From positions 55,067,050 to 55,131,049 of the forward strand of contig OY292277.1 of assembly GCA_958496175.1 (NCBI GenBank): a DNA stretch of 64,000 nt, written 5' to 3'. Positions within the stretch are counted from its first letter, which is position 1. Every line of letters begins with the position of its first letter. A program made the translations under genes and the position numbers. The notes beneath the pieces were generated by a model that searched no databases, was not told the DNA's origin, and was given only the letters and a program-made list of their open reading frames with translations. Shown piece by piece: positions 1-9,824 of the stretch. This stretch comes from Sisyra terminalis (Eukaryota > Arthropoda > Insecta > Neuroptera > Sisyridae).

Positions 1-1340
1 CTTCCACTTTTGCGGAAAGGGGCGCTTCAAATCCAATAAATCACCTGAAAAATAAAATTACATGAATAAGAAAAGAACATTCTCTTCTTCGTAATCTTTA
101 ACATGGTTTCCAATAGATAGATATATTGATGGAGATAAATTGGAGATCAGAATCTGCTGGACGGTCCTTTTTCAGCGATTAGGTATTTGCCGTGCTGCGG
201 ACGCGAACTCTTGTCCACGAGCTGTTCCAGCAGGTCGATGATTGCCTACGTTTCCTTTTCCCCTCTGGCCCCTGTGCTGTTTTTCCTTCTGTTCCTGTGC
301 TAGATATAGTGACGTGGGATTAGGAATGTCCGAATACTCAATAATTCCTCCATTCTACGTTAGCAAATAGAGTGTCAGGGGACAATTATGGATATAATTG
401 TGATTGATAACAACAAATTATTTTGACATTAAAGATAAACTTTATGGCAACGAAACATATTTGAAGAAAACTTAAGCCATTAACAAAGAAATTCAAAGAT
501 AGATTGATTTTTTGACACACAGAAATTTTTCAAAGTAGTCTTGAGAAGATCTTCAAAAGGAGGCAAAATGCTGTGCTAACTAACTGCTGCAATAAATTAA
601 TTTCTTTTCCTGATTCTTATACTCAAGGTTTATAAATTATTGCACAGGTTGCCCCATTAGACAAAAAAATGACGTCTTACGAAAAATTTTGAAGTTTGAA
701 TCAGTCTAAAGATATATACGATTTTTTTTTTTTTTTTTACGGAATCTCTCCAATTTGGATATTATAACAGTAATAATTTCCTTCCGTATGTTATTAGTGA
801 TAAGTCCACAAATACACGGAGGCATGATGGAAAGTCTAAGCTTTGAACTTGTGCGTCTGCAATTGCATATCTCTTCTTATTTAGAAAGAAAAACGGACAC
901 TCCTTTTCTGAAATTTTAAAAAACTATTGATTGAATGATAAAAGTAATAAAACTCTAACGGATTACCATTCACCAAATATATTTGTTACAAAGCGAATTT
1001 AATTTAGGTAACAACTGCTTTTCTCTGCATCCATTTTGAGACTCAAAATCTGTAAAAATAAAATCATATTATTATTTGAATTTGAGTACAATTATTTCAC
1101 TCAAGAAGACTGTTTTAATGTTATTGTAAAATTATTGTAGGAGACATGTAAACTTTTAAAATGGTAGGTAAATAGTAAAGCTCTACCTACTTGTTGTATT
1201 TTGATTATAAAACTATTACATGAATATTCCACAATCACCACACTGCATTCATTCCAGATTTGGTTGTTTTCAGGTAAACTCCAAGTCCTATTGACCCCCG
1301 AAATTGTGGGTTTGGAGGAGAATAATGCTGCGAATCCCAT
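1..1340 (-). CDS. Candidate three-exon reading frame, unit 1 (3' end outside window)
   Basis: I do not recognise the product. The model reads 1340-1187, 1049-990 and 44-1, with the stop just outside the window. The first block starts at an ATG and keeps 51 codons open, including NNQIWNECSVVIVEYSC, up to a GTAGAG donor at 1186-1181. The second follows a clear acceptor (TTATTTTTACAG) and encodes 19 residues, including SQNGCREKQLLPK, before a GTAACA donor. The third follows TTATTTTTCAG. Phases agree: each junction splits a codon after its first base, giving D at the first and C at the second. No upstream promoter is identified, and more 5' exons are possible. The ATG context is poor and the first donor is weak. 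The alternative is intergenic DNA with chance splice signals. Confidence 0.3.
150..300. other. Small CpG-rich island with open frames
   Basis: Roughly 100 bp here are over 55% G+C with many CpG dinucleotides (GCCGTGCTGCGGACGCGAAC and neighbours), in contrast with about 30% G+C around it. On the minus strand one frame is open for 60 codons from an acceptor-like CTAACGTAG at 355 to a TGA at 174-172. A second frame contains DLLEQLVDKSSRPQHGKYL. Between units 1 and 2 two substitutions in the 60-codon frame are both amino-acid changing, which does not favour strong constraint. It could be a decayed exon, a captured fragment of a coding gene, or a regulatory CpG patch. It recurs near 16621-16771, 32342-32492 and 48083-48233. 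Confidence 0.4.
722..738. repeat. Poly(T) run of variable length
   Basis: A homopolymer T run follows ATATATACGA. Its length and first bases differ slightly between units (near 17192, 32914 and 48655), as expected from slippage. A matching poly(A) run of about 18-20 lies at about 1719-1737 and also varies. Confidence 0.9.
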
Positions 1341-1389
1341 GGACAATTACACCACATTATAGGATTTCTGTATCCGAAAGTCATTCCTG

Positions 1390-2770
1390 GATTCGTTCAA
1401 AAAGCGTGGATTCATTAAAGCCATTTTTTGTGGATGTACACCAAAACTTAACTTTTATATGTAAAGAGGGTCTCTCTTTCACTTCCATCTAAAATAAAAG
1501 TTTTTAATTTAATCTGGGTATTAGGTACCTTGATACTTTGATCCAAAGATTTACATACTTACCACAAAAGTTTATTGTCTTTATTTAACTCTCATTTAAC
1601 TTTTACGCAATTGTCTACAAAGAATTTGAAGTTGAGTAAAACTTGAAGTAATTTCACAAAATCTTCGTAAATTTTATTACATCTTATTGTCGGACTATTA
1701 ATTTCATCTTATGACTCAAAAAAAAAAAAAAAAAAAGGCGAAGACTGCAACGTGCAAAAGTAAGAGCCGAAGAGGAACTCGAATTGGGGAAAAACTTGGG
1801 ATTATTGTTCTCTATCCTCACACATATCACATCTCATTTCCGCATTATTACTTTCAACCCATGTGTTCGATTAGTACTTGAGGATAGTAGTTTGTAGAAG
1901 CCAGAACCAAGTAGAGCTTCGTTGGTACTAATTCTTGTCAAATCTTCATCATCTGATCCGTGCAGTAATATGGACCTGGTAACTGAACAAAGAGTCAATA
2001 TTCCTGATTCAAGTATGGTACTACCTAGGTACTACCAAATGGTTCCAACAAATCCCGAGGGAATTAATTGAAATAACTTTTCAAATGACGTCAAACATAA
2101 GGGGCAATACTTAATAAACCCTGAGATAGATTGCCAATAGAACACAAGACATTGTTAGAATACCTAATAATATATATTAAGTTCCTAATAACTATACAAC
2201 ATGCAAAAGCAACAAGTAGCATTTGTTTGTATTCCATTGATTCCTATTTTGGAAAATTTAAATATCAATTTCGGAAATATATAATAATGCAAGCGATTAA
2301 ATAAGACAATTAACATAATTTTAGGGCAACAATTAAGAGAAAATTACTTTTTTCTTGTGCATGAAAAACTAACCTCATTGTAGGTACTGTGCAATTTTTA
2401 TCTTTCGACAATTTGAAAAATTTACTTACAGTTTTCCATTTCCATATTCCAATCGATGCACCAAATAATAGTTTTGCTATAAATTGAGAAATTTAATTAA
2501 TAATGCACAAATTTCCGCTACTTTATCGCTGATTTCATTGCAACTTGGTCGATCAAAACAACAGGTGGTCGGCAGTTGTTGTATGTGTATGTATACACAT
2601 AAAAGGAGAATAATAATAATAAAGTAAGTAGAAAAGATCGATGAAATGCAAGTTAAAGAGAGAAGTGAATAGTATCACGTAAACTAACATTTCCAACATT
2701 TTCCACCCGTCCCCATATTCCTTTCGACTCCTTAATACTTCGAAAGGTAAAAATAACGCTTTGCATTTTC
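1390..2770. repeat. Segment A, diverged intra-unit duplicate of segment B
   Basis: A aligns in order with B at 10560-12250. Shared landmarks are TGTGGATGTACACCAAAACTT, the poly(A) site followed by GGCGA(A/G)GAC, CATCATCTGATCCGTGCAGT, and AGATCGATGA(A/G)ATGCAAGT. B has an extra block at about 11820-12060. Similarity is near 90-95% in the middle and lower at the ends. On the minus strand A keeps ILLHGSDDEDL and FYKLLSSSTN in the same frame as B, with a 27 nt in-frame insertion between them. Another frame that is open in B (FPQFEFL) is broken by TAA in A. A therefore looks partly decayed. Equivalent copies are at about 17860-19234, 33582-34964 and 49323-50693. Confidence 0.85.
1422..1488 (-). 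other. Candidate exon block with KFWCTSTK
   Basis: An acceptor-like TTTTATTTTAG ends at 1489. It is followed directly by an open frame whose first 21 codons end in KFWCTSTK. The frame runs on to a TGA about 37 codons after the acceptor. The same acceptor position and open frame are found in segment B (from 10661, also ending KFWCTSTK) and in fragment C (from 5717, ending TFWRTSTK). Over these 62 bases A and C are only about two-thirds identical, yet there are no indels and no stops. No convincing shared donor follows, so the exon end is unresolved. Function is unknown. Confidence 0.3.
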
Positions 2771-2900
2771 CCTGTTTTTAGTTGAACATAATTTATTTTT
2801 CACCAATTAAGGGCATATCCTAAGTGGGGGGATCGTGGGGATAAATTCAAGGCATTCAAGTTAACCAAAAAAATAATGCCAATCAGGCAGTTATTGTACT

Positions 2901-3021
2901 GTTCAAACGGTTCGGAATGTTCAATAAAACATGAACGACCATTGTTGTATTGAACTGCCCCCTAGCGAAATAATATGACAATACCTTTGAATTTTAAAAT
3001 ATGAAATTTTTGAACCCAAAA
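2901..3021 (+). repeat. Direct repeat D1 (pair with 3691-3797)
   Basis: The block from GTTCAAACGGTTC to AATATGAAATTTTTGAAC recurs at 3691-3797 with about 70% similarity. The most conserved part is ATATGAAATTTTTGAAC. In units 3 and 4 this copy carries an extra 11 bp tandem duplication of GGTTCTAAACG (35104 and 50834). Confidence 0.75.
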
Positions 3022-3690
3022 CTTGGACCATAAAAATGTAACGCCTTTAATATTGGAATGACATTGAATTACAGCAATAAAGAAATTTAAAATTAAATAA
3101 GGGCAAGAGAGTTTATGGAGAGTGTAGGTAGCTCAGAATTCTCACAGAACACCCTAAACATATCTAAAACAAATATTATTTTTCTATCCAATTTTCCTTT
3201 TTTCCCCATCAAAGTCTGACACAATAATGAAAATTGCAAACCACAACATTATAGGTCCATAAGAAGCTAAAATGAAAAAGCTTTTTCTTTAATAAATCCA
3301 AGTTAAAATAAAAAGCGTTGAATATGGCAAAGGGTGTGGGAATTGTCATTTGATTGTTTGCAAATGAAAAAGGCGAAACTAGAAAAATAAATAAAACCGG
3401 CTCTAGAATTTAATCGTGAAAATCATAAGGAAAAAAATTGGAATATTTAATTCATATTCTAGCGATTTTCCTTTGACAAGTAATGTGACAGCGGTGAAAA
3501 AATTTTCATATTGCAAACCTTTTCTTTGGGCACATTCAACATAACCTTTTGTCTAACTTTTTAGATGAAAGAAAAACTGGTCAATAAAATAATGATTTCC
3601 CAACTGTAGGCATTCTGAAATGACAATTTTTAGTTCGTTATAAATAAAAATTTACTTGAAAACCCAATGGAACCAAGAATTTCTTTCAGT

Positions 3691-3797
3691 GTTCAAATAG
3701 TTCAAACGAAAATGTATGGCAATTATTGTATGAAACTGGCCTCTGGTTAATGAACTTTACAATATCTTTGAATTTGAAAATATGAAATTTTTGAACG
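3691..3797 (+). repeat. Direct repeat D2 (pair with 2901-3021)
   Basis: This is the second member of the pair, starting at GTTCAAATAGTTCAAACG. It lacks the 11 bp duplication in all four units. Unit 2 differs by one base (GTTCAAATGGTTC near 20156). Confidence 0.75.
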
Positions 3798-4974
3798 CTT
3801 TGAAACCACGGAATATGTTAAAACTATAAAAATTAAATCCTATTATATTGGGACCATTTGAACTCTTAAATAGCGATCTACATATAATAACTAATATCAA
3901 TAATTTACTGATTATTTGGTTTCAATGTAAACCAGAAAAATCGACATTGTAATTGAATTGGATTAAATCTAATGTGAACAATCCATTAGCAACCTGTAGG
4001 TACTGACCTCATATTCCTATCGATAATTTATTTAAAAAAAAAAAGCAATAAGAAAGTTTCTTTAATTCAATTCGGTTAGTGCAATACTTTAGTTATTCAG
4101 CGTTAAGAATTTAAAAAGCTTCCAACAAATAGTTTTACATTAAATAAAAATTATTTAAAATAATAATTAAGAGAACATTTTTCACCGAATTCAATTAAGA
4201 AGAGCCAATGTAATCTCACCTTCATTTAAAAACTACTTGTCGTAGGTACTATCTTCTATCAATCCATACAACTTATTTTGAAAATAATTACGAGAGAGTA
4301 CTTATTTGAGCCTTTAATTAAAATCCCAAACAAATTCCTAATCAAGAATCAGTTGAATTAGCCGATGCAATTGCTTTAATAACTAAGGAAATTTAATTGA
4401 TTTTTCCTTTTTCAAGTTGAATTTTAATTCTATTGAATTATGTATATAGTGCAGAAGTTAACAATATCGTTTGCAGTGTAAATCTAGGAAATGTTTATGA
4501 GATATTTTTTAAAGGCTTAATAAAATCTTAAAAATGTTTTGATACTTGATAATAAATTTAAATAAACCATTGTGACGTTATCCTGAATATTAAAATGAAT
4601 TCTTTTAAGAAAAAGATGCAATGATGTTGCCTTAATAGTTTGATGAATACTTAAATTTCTATCAGTGGCTTAAATATTAAAGTATTTTTAGATATTTATC
4701 TATATGCAGCAAGTGCACAGAATGTAGTATAACATAAACAATTTGTTAAATTTGTGTGCTTATGAAAATTAAATATTTTAGCAATTAAAAAAAATGATGT
4801 CTACAATAATTTTCTTTGTTACTTATGAAATTTACAAAATCAATTTTAAAATCAACTATACCTACAAACTTTTCACACTTCATCACAATAACGACACAAT
4901 AGTTTAATTATAAATCAAGTGACGGGTACAATTAATTTGTACAAACCAGTAGAAGAAATTTAAATTTCTGCCGT

Positions 4975-5045
4975 TGAAATCGTCGTCGATCGGCGCCACT
5001 CCAAGCCCTATATAAATGGGGAGAAAATATACATCTTTTATTTTA
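4975..5045 (+). promoter_or_regulatory. TATA-type promoter-like patch
   Basis: TATATAAAT at 5009-5017 matches the TATA consensus TATAWAAR on the plus strand. Just upstream is a CpG-rich run (CGTCGTCGATCGGCGCCACT) that stands out from its AT-rich surroundings. A start site would be expected near 5038-5045. The frame downstream that resembles a signal peptide (NIILLLLAALAIYIYG, about 5090-5140) has no in-frame ATG, so no gene follows clearly. On the minus strand TATATAGG is a poorer match. Copies are at 21473-21481, 37213-37221 and 52942-52950. Confidence 0.35.
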
Positions 5046-5639
5046 CATTTACACTTAGTGTAGCATATATCTATGGATATTATATCAATATTTATGCATC
5101 AATATCATTCTTCTATTATTAGCTGCGCTTGCAATATATATATATGGGAATAGTTGATCTTCATAATCTCGATGACAATTGATTTGTTTTCGTTGAATAA
5201 ATTAAAATCATCTAAAAAAAAAAAAAAAACTTAAATTAATTTCACCACTTACTTAACAAATATTAATTAATCCTATTTGAAGTAATGTATGATATTGTTA
5301 TGCTAAATCACCTAAACGATGATAACACAGTAGGTGGTCTTACAACTGTTGTAAATCCAATTGGAATGAATTTACAACGATACACCACGAGAGGTATACG
5401 GGGTGATTACGTATGAGTATTTAAAGATAAATATTCCGAATACAAAATGAATATTGTCTAGGTAAGCTATACTTATGCAATCGTTGATATTAACCAGAAC
5501 CAATATAACATAGTGAATAATATCAACTTACTTGAATTATAAATGATTATCTAATCTCTGGATGCATTTCTCCTGCACAGCGTCATAGAAAGATTTTTAC
5601 AATCCAAAGGTACGTTTTCCAACTGATTTCTCATAAACG

Positions 5640-5930
5640 CGCCATAAGTACCTACTTTGTGGATGTACGCCAAAATGTTTCTTTTATATTATAGATGAAC
5701 TTTTTTTTCTTGTTCAACCTAAAAAAATAGTTTTAAATTTCCATTCTATTACATAGTATCATGTACCAGAAAACTTATTACCTCAAAAGCCTTTTGTCGT
5801 CAACTCTCTGCTTACTTTAAGCGTAATTATGGTTGTCTACGAGAAACTTAAATTGGAGAAAAACTTGAGTGATAGTTTTGCACATCCACATCCACATTAT
5901 TACTTTCATTCCATGGGGGGAGCAAGATAG
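5640..5930. repeat. Fragment C, third diverged copy of segment A/B
   Basis: TTTGTGGATGTACGCCAAAA, GAGAAAAACTTGAG and CATTATTACTTTCA align with parts of A and B in the same order but at lower similarity and with a large internal deletion. On the minus strand it keeps the acceptor-like TTTTTTTAG and the TFWRTSTK frame. The next homologous frame retains QVFLQFKFL, against QVFPQFEFL in B. Copies lie at about 22104-22394, 37843-38133 and 53572-53862. Plus-strand frames here are not supported. Confidence 0.7.
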
Positions 5931-6439
5931 TAAAGTTGGGAACAGAAGCGTACGAAAAAAAGGAACAAATGGGAAGAGTGAAGACATCTTGAGATGTAAA
6001 CTTCTGTTAATTCTTCTTCGCCATAATGAGTTCAGTTATCTGTATATTATTTTAATCCCCGTAGATGAACGAATAGTAAATTAACACTCTGACTTCCAAT
6101 AAGCCTTAGGAGTCGACGTAGGTACTTCCAAATATCTCTAAGAAATTATAAGAAATGACAATTTTTAATTTTACCGAAATTTATTAAAACTTATCGTTTA
6201 CCTGTTTATACAATATTAACAATGCTGCTTTACATTGACCAAAAACGTAGCAAGAAAAAATCCACGGGAAATTAAAAAATATGCAAACATATTAAACTGG
6301 GTACCTAGTTCCTATAAAGTCAGAGCATTGTCAGATATTGTGAGTTGAAACTTATTTACATTTATTATCATACCTATTAGTTTATGTCATTGCCATCAAG
6401 TTCATCATTAATTTGAGAACACTGAAACTGCGTACTTAC

Positions 6440-6597
6440 ACCAAACTGTCTAAGAAGTTGGCTTTTTCTTTTCGGATACCACCAGGTTGATTTCCCCCTC
6501 TCTTTGCATTTATTCTCCGTATTACTCCGTACGTTTTTATTAGCTTCACAAAATAATCAAATAGTTGGTAAGACGTTTTCTAAATGACTCCACAAAT
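6440..6597 (-). pseudogene. Cassette 1, second acceptor to consensus donor
   Basis: A strong acceptor (CTTTTTCTGTGCAG) ends at 6598 and a consensus donor GTAAGTACG starts at 6439. In the phase used by the sister cassettes the block is open except for a TGA at 6559-6557. After that stop 39 codons are open up to the donor, including KCKERGKSTWWYPKRKSQLL. In units 3 and 4 a T at the equivalent of 6536 turns an AAA codon into TAA, so the frame is broken there. This fits a decaying exon. Alternatively the true exon starts downstream of both stops. Copies end at 22904, 38643 and 54372. Confidence 0.3.
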
Positions 6598-6675
6598 CTG
6601 CACAGAAAAAGTACTTAATTTAGAATTATTATTAAATTTTGTTATAAAATATTAATCGAAGATCCCAATGACATA

Positions 6676-6725
6676 TTTTACGGTTCAACGATAACTGCTT
6701 CCTTCAATTCCTAGATACATTGAAT
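6676..6725 (-). other. Cassette 1, first acceptor exon candidate
   Basis: The acceptor TTCTTTTTTCTGTGCAG ends at 6726 and is followed by ATTCAATG. With the first two bases completing a split codon it reads SMYLGIEGSSY, then TGA. A weak donor GTTGAA lies just before the stop. The starting motif AT(T/G)C(A/G)ATG is shared with cassettes 2 and 3. The short intron to the next acceptor at 6597 would be about 90 nt. Confidence 0.25.
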
Positions 6726-7497
6726 CTGCACAGAAAAAAGAATCATTAATTTATATATTTAAAACTTAAACTAAATTTTCTAAAGCTAAGCTTATAAAAC
6801 TAATGATCTATCTACGTATATATTATATATATATAAGTTATTAACGAAAAAGATCTCACATAATATAATATAAACCCCAAATATAAAAATAATTTCATGT
6901 AGGTATTAGTATAAAATAATTTCAAGATAGAGAATACGTTTTTAGAGTACTAGATAAGAGAAATAGGCTTTTAAGGGTAGGTAGGGCAGAGGTTTTGAAT
7001 CTATAAAGTGAACATTTCGTGTTCGTATTATCGTTTTATAAATTTAATGATTGCAAAGGACTGAACGACGTGGGTCGCAGTTTTGAATCGACTATTTATC
7101 AATTGTAAGTTCAGCTATTGCACAAATGCATATATCTAAGCCAATATATAATATTAAATTTAGTATAATGTTACAAGTTGTTAATGTTATAAAACAACTT
7201 ATAAAAATTGAAACCCAAACAAGAGGTATTAAATGTTTCTATCTAAATAATACCTAAGCCTAGTTTCAATTGATTTAAAGTAGTATTAGTTTCCCGTGAA
7301 ATATTGGGGTCAAAAGAATAATAGAGATAAAGTATAACTAAGCTATAGATAGGATTTGATAACGATGACTGGTATTAGGTAATAATAAGAAGCTTGATGG
7401 CTTGAATGGCTGAAGAAGAAGGAATTTCAATAGTTTCGTCATGTCTTGAATTGCTCATCTAATCAATTCTTCCGACTGCAATCATTCCAAGAGAATA

Positions 7498-7618
7498 TCT
7501 GCAAAGAAAATAAAATTTAATTAAAGCAAAAAAATAAGGTTTTTAAATTCTTCATTTCTTGAGGGCCAACGTGCTAACACATCTCTTTGAATTCTTTCAC
7601 ATTGACAATCCATCGAAT
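7498..7618 (-). other. Cassette 2, CTGTGCAG exon candidate and following acceptor
   Basis: The acceptor GTTTTGTCTGTGCAG ends at 7619. In the same phase as its sisters the frame is open for 31 codons (SMDCQCERIQRDVLARWPS and on). A possible donor is GTGTTA after QRD. A second acceptor, TTTTATTTTCTTTGCAG, ends at 7499. In unit 4 the first acceptor is changed to CTGTGTAG (about 55550) but keeps AG. Two Cys in a short polar peptide are notable, but no family is recognised. Confidence 0.28.
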
Positions 7619-7901
7619 CTGCACAGACAAAACAACATTTAATCTCTTCAAATCAGTTGAATATAAAAACTTAAAATTAATAAAAAACTACGTAAAGACA
7701 ATAACAATAAAGCTAAGATAATATTATAACTGAACTATTTTGGATAGGTAGGCGGCGCTAAGCTAACAATATAAGAATTCCCATTGTTCTATTATTTTTT
7801 TTTAAAACATTCAAGGGGGAGAGGGTGGTTGTTTTGAATTAATTTTCATAACTTGGCGATTGGTATAGAGGTCGGCTCCATTATCAATTGTTCCGCAAAA
7901 A

Positions 7902-7986
7902 TCTGTAACAGAAAAAAATAATCAAAAACTAAAGACAATTTGGTTTCGTTTCTTCATTTCTTCAGATTTTCCCGTGACCATTGCAT
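7902..7986 (-). other. Cassette 3, CTGTGCAG exon candidate and following acceptor
   Basis: The acceptor TTTTTTTTTTCTGTGCAG ends at 7987. The shared phase reads AMVTGKSEEMKKRNQIVF, then TGA. The second acceptor TTTTTTTCTGTTACAG ends at 7903 and opens a frame FCGTIDNGADLYTNRQV to about 7810. The 84 nt between acceptors would leave only a tiny exon or intron. The long hydrophobic frame running through this point on the minus strand is mostly a reading of T-rich tract and is not supported. Confidence 0.25.
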
Positions 7987-8683
7987 CTGCACAGAAAAAA
8001 AAAACACAATTAAAAAATGGAATTTGAATTTTTAAAATAAAATCAAAATATAAAAATAAACATTCAGAAATAAAACATTTGATAAAAATACATATATCCA
8101 ATAGAAATACAAGTAAATCTAAGAATTGTTTCCCCAAAAAAATAATACAATAAAAATTGAAATAACTAGAAGAGAACATAAGATTGGTCTCATGTCACAG
8201 GTAGGTGTTTCAATCGAATAAAAAAAATATGATAACGTATTGATATCTCTGATATAGGCTGTCAGGGTAAGGGATGTTAGATATTATTTAGACTAAATAG
8301 GGTCTTAATTATCTAAATCCACAGCATGGGCTGTAGATTTGATTTAATTTTTACAAATTGTATGATTAGTGTATATTTGGTTTCAAATATTCAATCGTTT
8401 CACAATTCTACAACGACAAATGTATTTAGAACTTAATAGTGTAGAGTAGCAGTAATTTATAATATAATCCTTCGATGGAACAATAAAGTCAGCAATCAAT
8501 CGGTAGCATCTTAATGTATTGATAGTAAATTTCACTCCATGGCTCTCAGCGATAGTTCAGTTCAAAATTCATGTCAATTGAGGAACTCTTAATTATTTGA
8601 GATTGATTCCATTCATCATTATGATCATTAATATTGCTATTTCCAAAGATCTTATTGATTATTACATATTATGTGTTCCATAC

Positions 8684-8724
8684 ATATCCACTCTCCATCC
8701 TCATTGAACAGAAATGCACCAAAT
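8684..8724 (-). other. Exon candidate LVHFCSMRMESGY
   Basis: The acceptor CCAGTTTCTTTCAG ends at 8725 and a GTATGG donor follows at 8683. With two bases completing a split codon it encodes LVHFCSMRMESGY. The start resembles frames in segment A (LVHRLEYGNGK, about 2425-2465) and B (LVHPLEYENGK, about 11670-11710), which share TTTGGTGCAT. The similarity is short and could be chance. Confidence 0.2.
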
Positions 8725-9098
8725 CTGAAAGAAACTGGTTTTATAATGTTACCAAATCGAAATTTAGATTTGAAGGAAATATTGGTATTCCAGAGATATG
8801 ATTACACAATCATCTTCTTTAAAAGTTTAGTACAAATATCTGAAAATTCCTATGAAAGTCGTAACTGTTGAAAAATTGCCAAAATAAACACATCTCTTAC
8901 TATCATATTTGAATACCCTATTGTTATTCCATGTTAAATTTATTGACTCTAAAAACTGATTGTTGTAACGTTCCCATTAATTCCAATCTATTGTTGTGTT
9001 CTTTAAAACTTGCTAACTGCCCTATACTCTAATACAAAGTAATCAGATAATTTGAAAACAGGAAAAATAATAGTCCAAATAGAACATGCATATCTAAC

Positions 9099-9125
9099 CT
9101 GTGCAATTCGTCAACCCATTTTCTG
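9099..9125 (-). other. 27 nt microexon candidate
   Basis: The block CAGAAAATGGGTTGACG continues to ACAG between an acceptor-like AAATTATAG and a GTTAGA donor. In the phase used by the other candidates (two bases, whole codons, one base) it reads ENGLTNCT. The acceptor has a weak pyrimidine tract. Confidence 0.2.
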
Positions 9126-9231
9126 CTATAATTTGTCGATAAAAGTTGAATATAACAATGTCCAGTATTCCACAAATACACAAACTATATTTAAACATAA
9201 TAGTTGGTAATTTTTATAATAAAAAACTTAC

Positions 9232-9240
9232 TATGTACCA
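9232..9240 (-). other. 9 nt microexon candidate
   Basis: TGGTACATA is bounded by the acceptor TTTATTTTAG and a consensus GTAAGTTTT donor. The same phase (two bases, two codons, one base) fits its neighbour. Splicing such a small exon would need special definition, so RNA evidence is required. Confidence 0.2.
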
Positions 9241-9824
9241 CTAAAATAAATACATGAAGTTACTTAAGTAAAAACGAGTCAAAATCACCAATATGTCTGC
9301 TGTTGAAAACAATTCTTTTTTTGTTTTCAAACAACAATTGTTACATATATGATTTAATTATTTTTTTCAAATACGAATTAACAAAAAACTTGGCGAAAAT
9401 CAAATGTTCAATTAATAAAATGAATTTTAAAACACAATTTTTCTATTTCTATAAGAAAAATTTAAAGAAAAACGAGTTTTTCAGTAAAAAAATTGTTTGT
9501 TGAAAAAAGTCGGTAATGTAGTTACCAGAATTTCATAAGAAGCTGATTCAAATATTCCTATTGTGATATATTCCTATTGACTTGGGTTACATAATTTGAT
9601 TGAAACTATAACTATTATTAAATCTATATGGATACTGTAAGTTTTATAGTAACTGTAAATAAATTTAAAATTAATTTTCCCCTAGCCTATAATAGAACGC
9701 GTATGCCTATCGTATAACTTTCACGAAATACTATCGTCTTCCTATATACAATATCCATGATTAATGATGTTTTACTTATGTGAAAAAAACGATAAACTAT
9801 GGTTGAGTTGAGTTTGAATAATAC

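Larger units (their letters stand above)
2770..5640. other. AT-rich stretch, no gene seen
   Basis: No convincing reading frame or RNA gene is seen. It holds a diverged direct repeat (2901-3021 and 3691-3797), a poly(A) run near 4030, a promoter-like patch at about 4975-5045, and an A run near 5213-5229. Short decayed echoes of segment A (TAGGTACT followed by CTATC-rich text) appear near 3995-4030 and 4240-4330. Confidence 0.6.

Noticed and set aside
1272..1290. Plus-strand acceptor TTGGTTGTTTTCAG suggesting a plus-strand gene.
   Set aside because: No open plus-strand exon of matching phase was found after it. Acceptor-like strings are frequent on both strands of AT-rich DNA.
5869..6084. Plus-strand 71-codon frame repeated in all units.
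   Set aside because: It overlaps fragment C in antisense. The homologous parts of A and B do not keep it, and there is no supporting context.
7922..8179. Minus-strand frame of 85 codons with many hydrophobic residues, like a membrane protein.
   Set aside because: It reads through T-rich tract and the acceptor of cassette 3. The Phe/Leu/Ile excess is what T-rich DNA gives in any frame.
9303..9503. Plus-strand 66-codon frame with a signal-like start (MKTILFLFSNNN).
   Set aside because: The rest is Lys, Asn and Phe from A and T runs. There is no promoter or splice context, and identity between units reflects recent duplication only.
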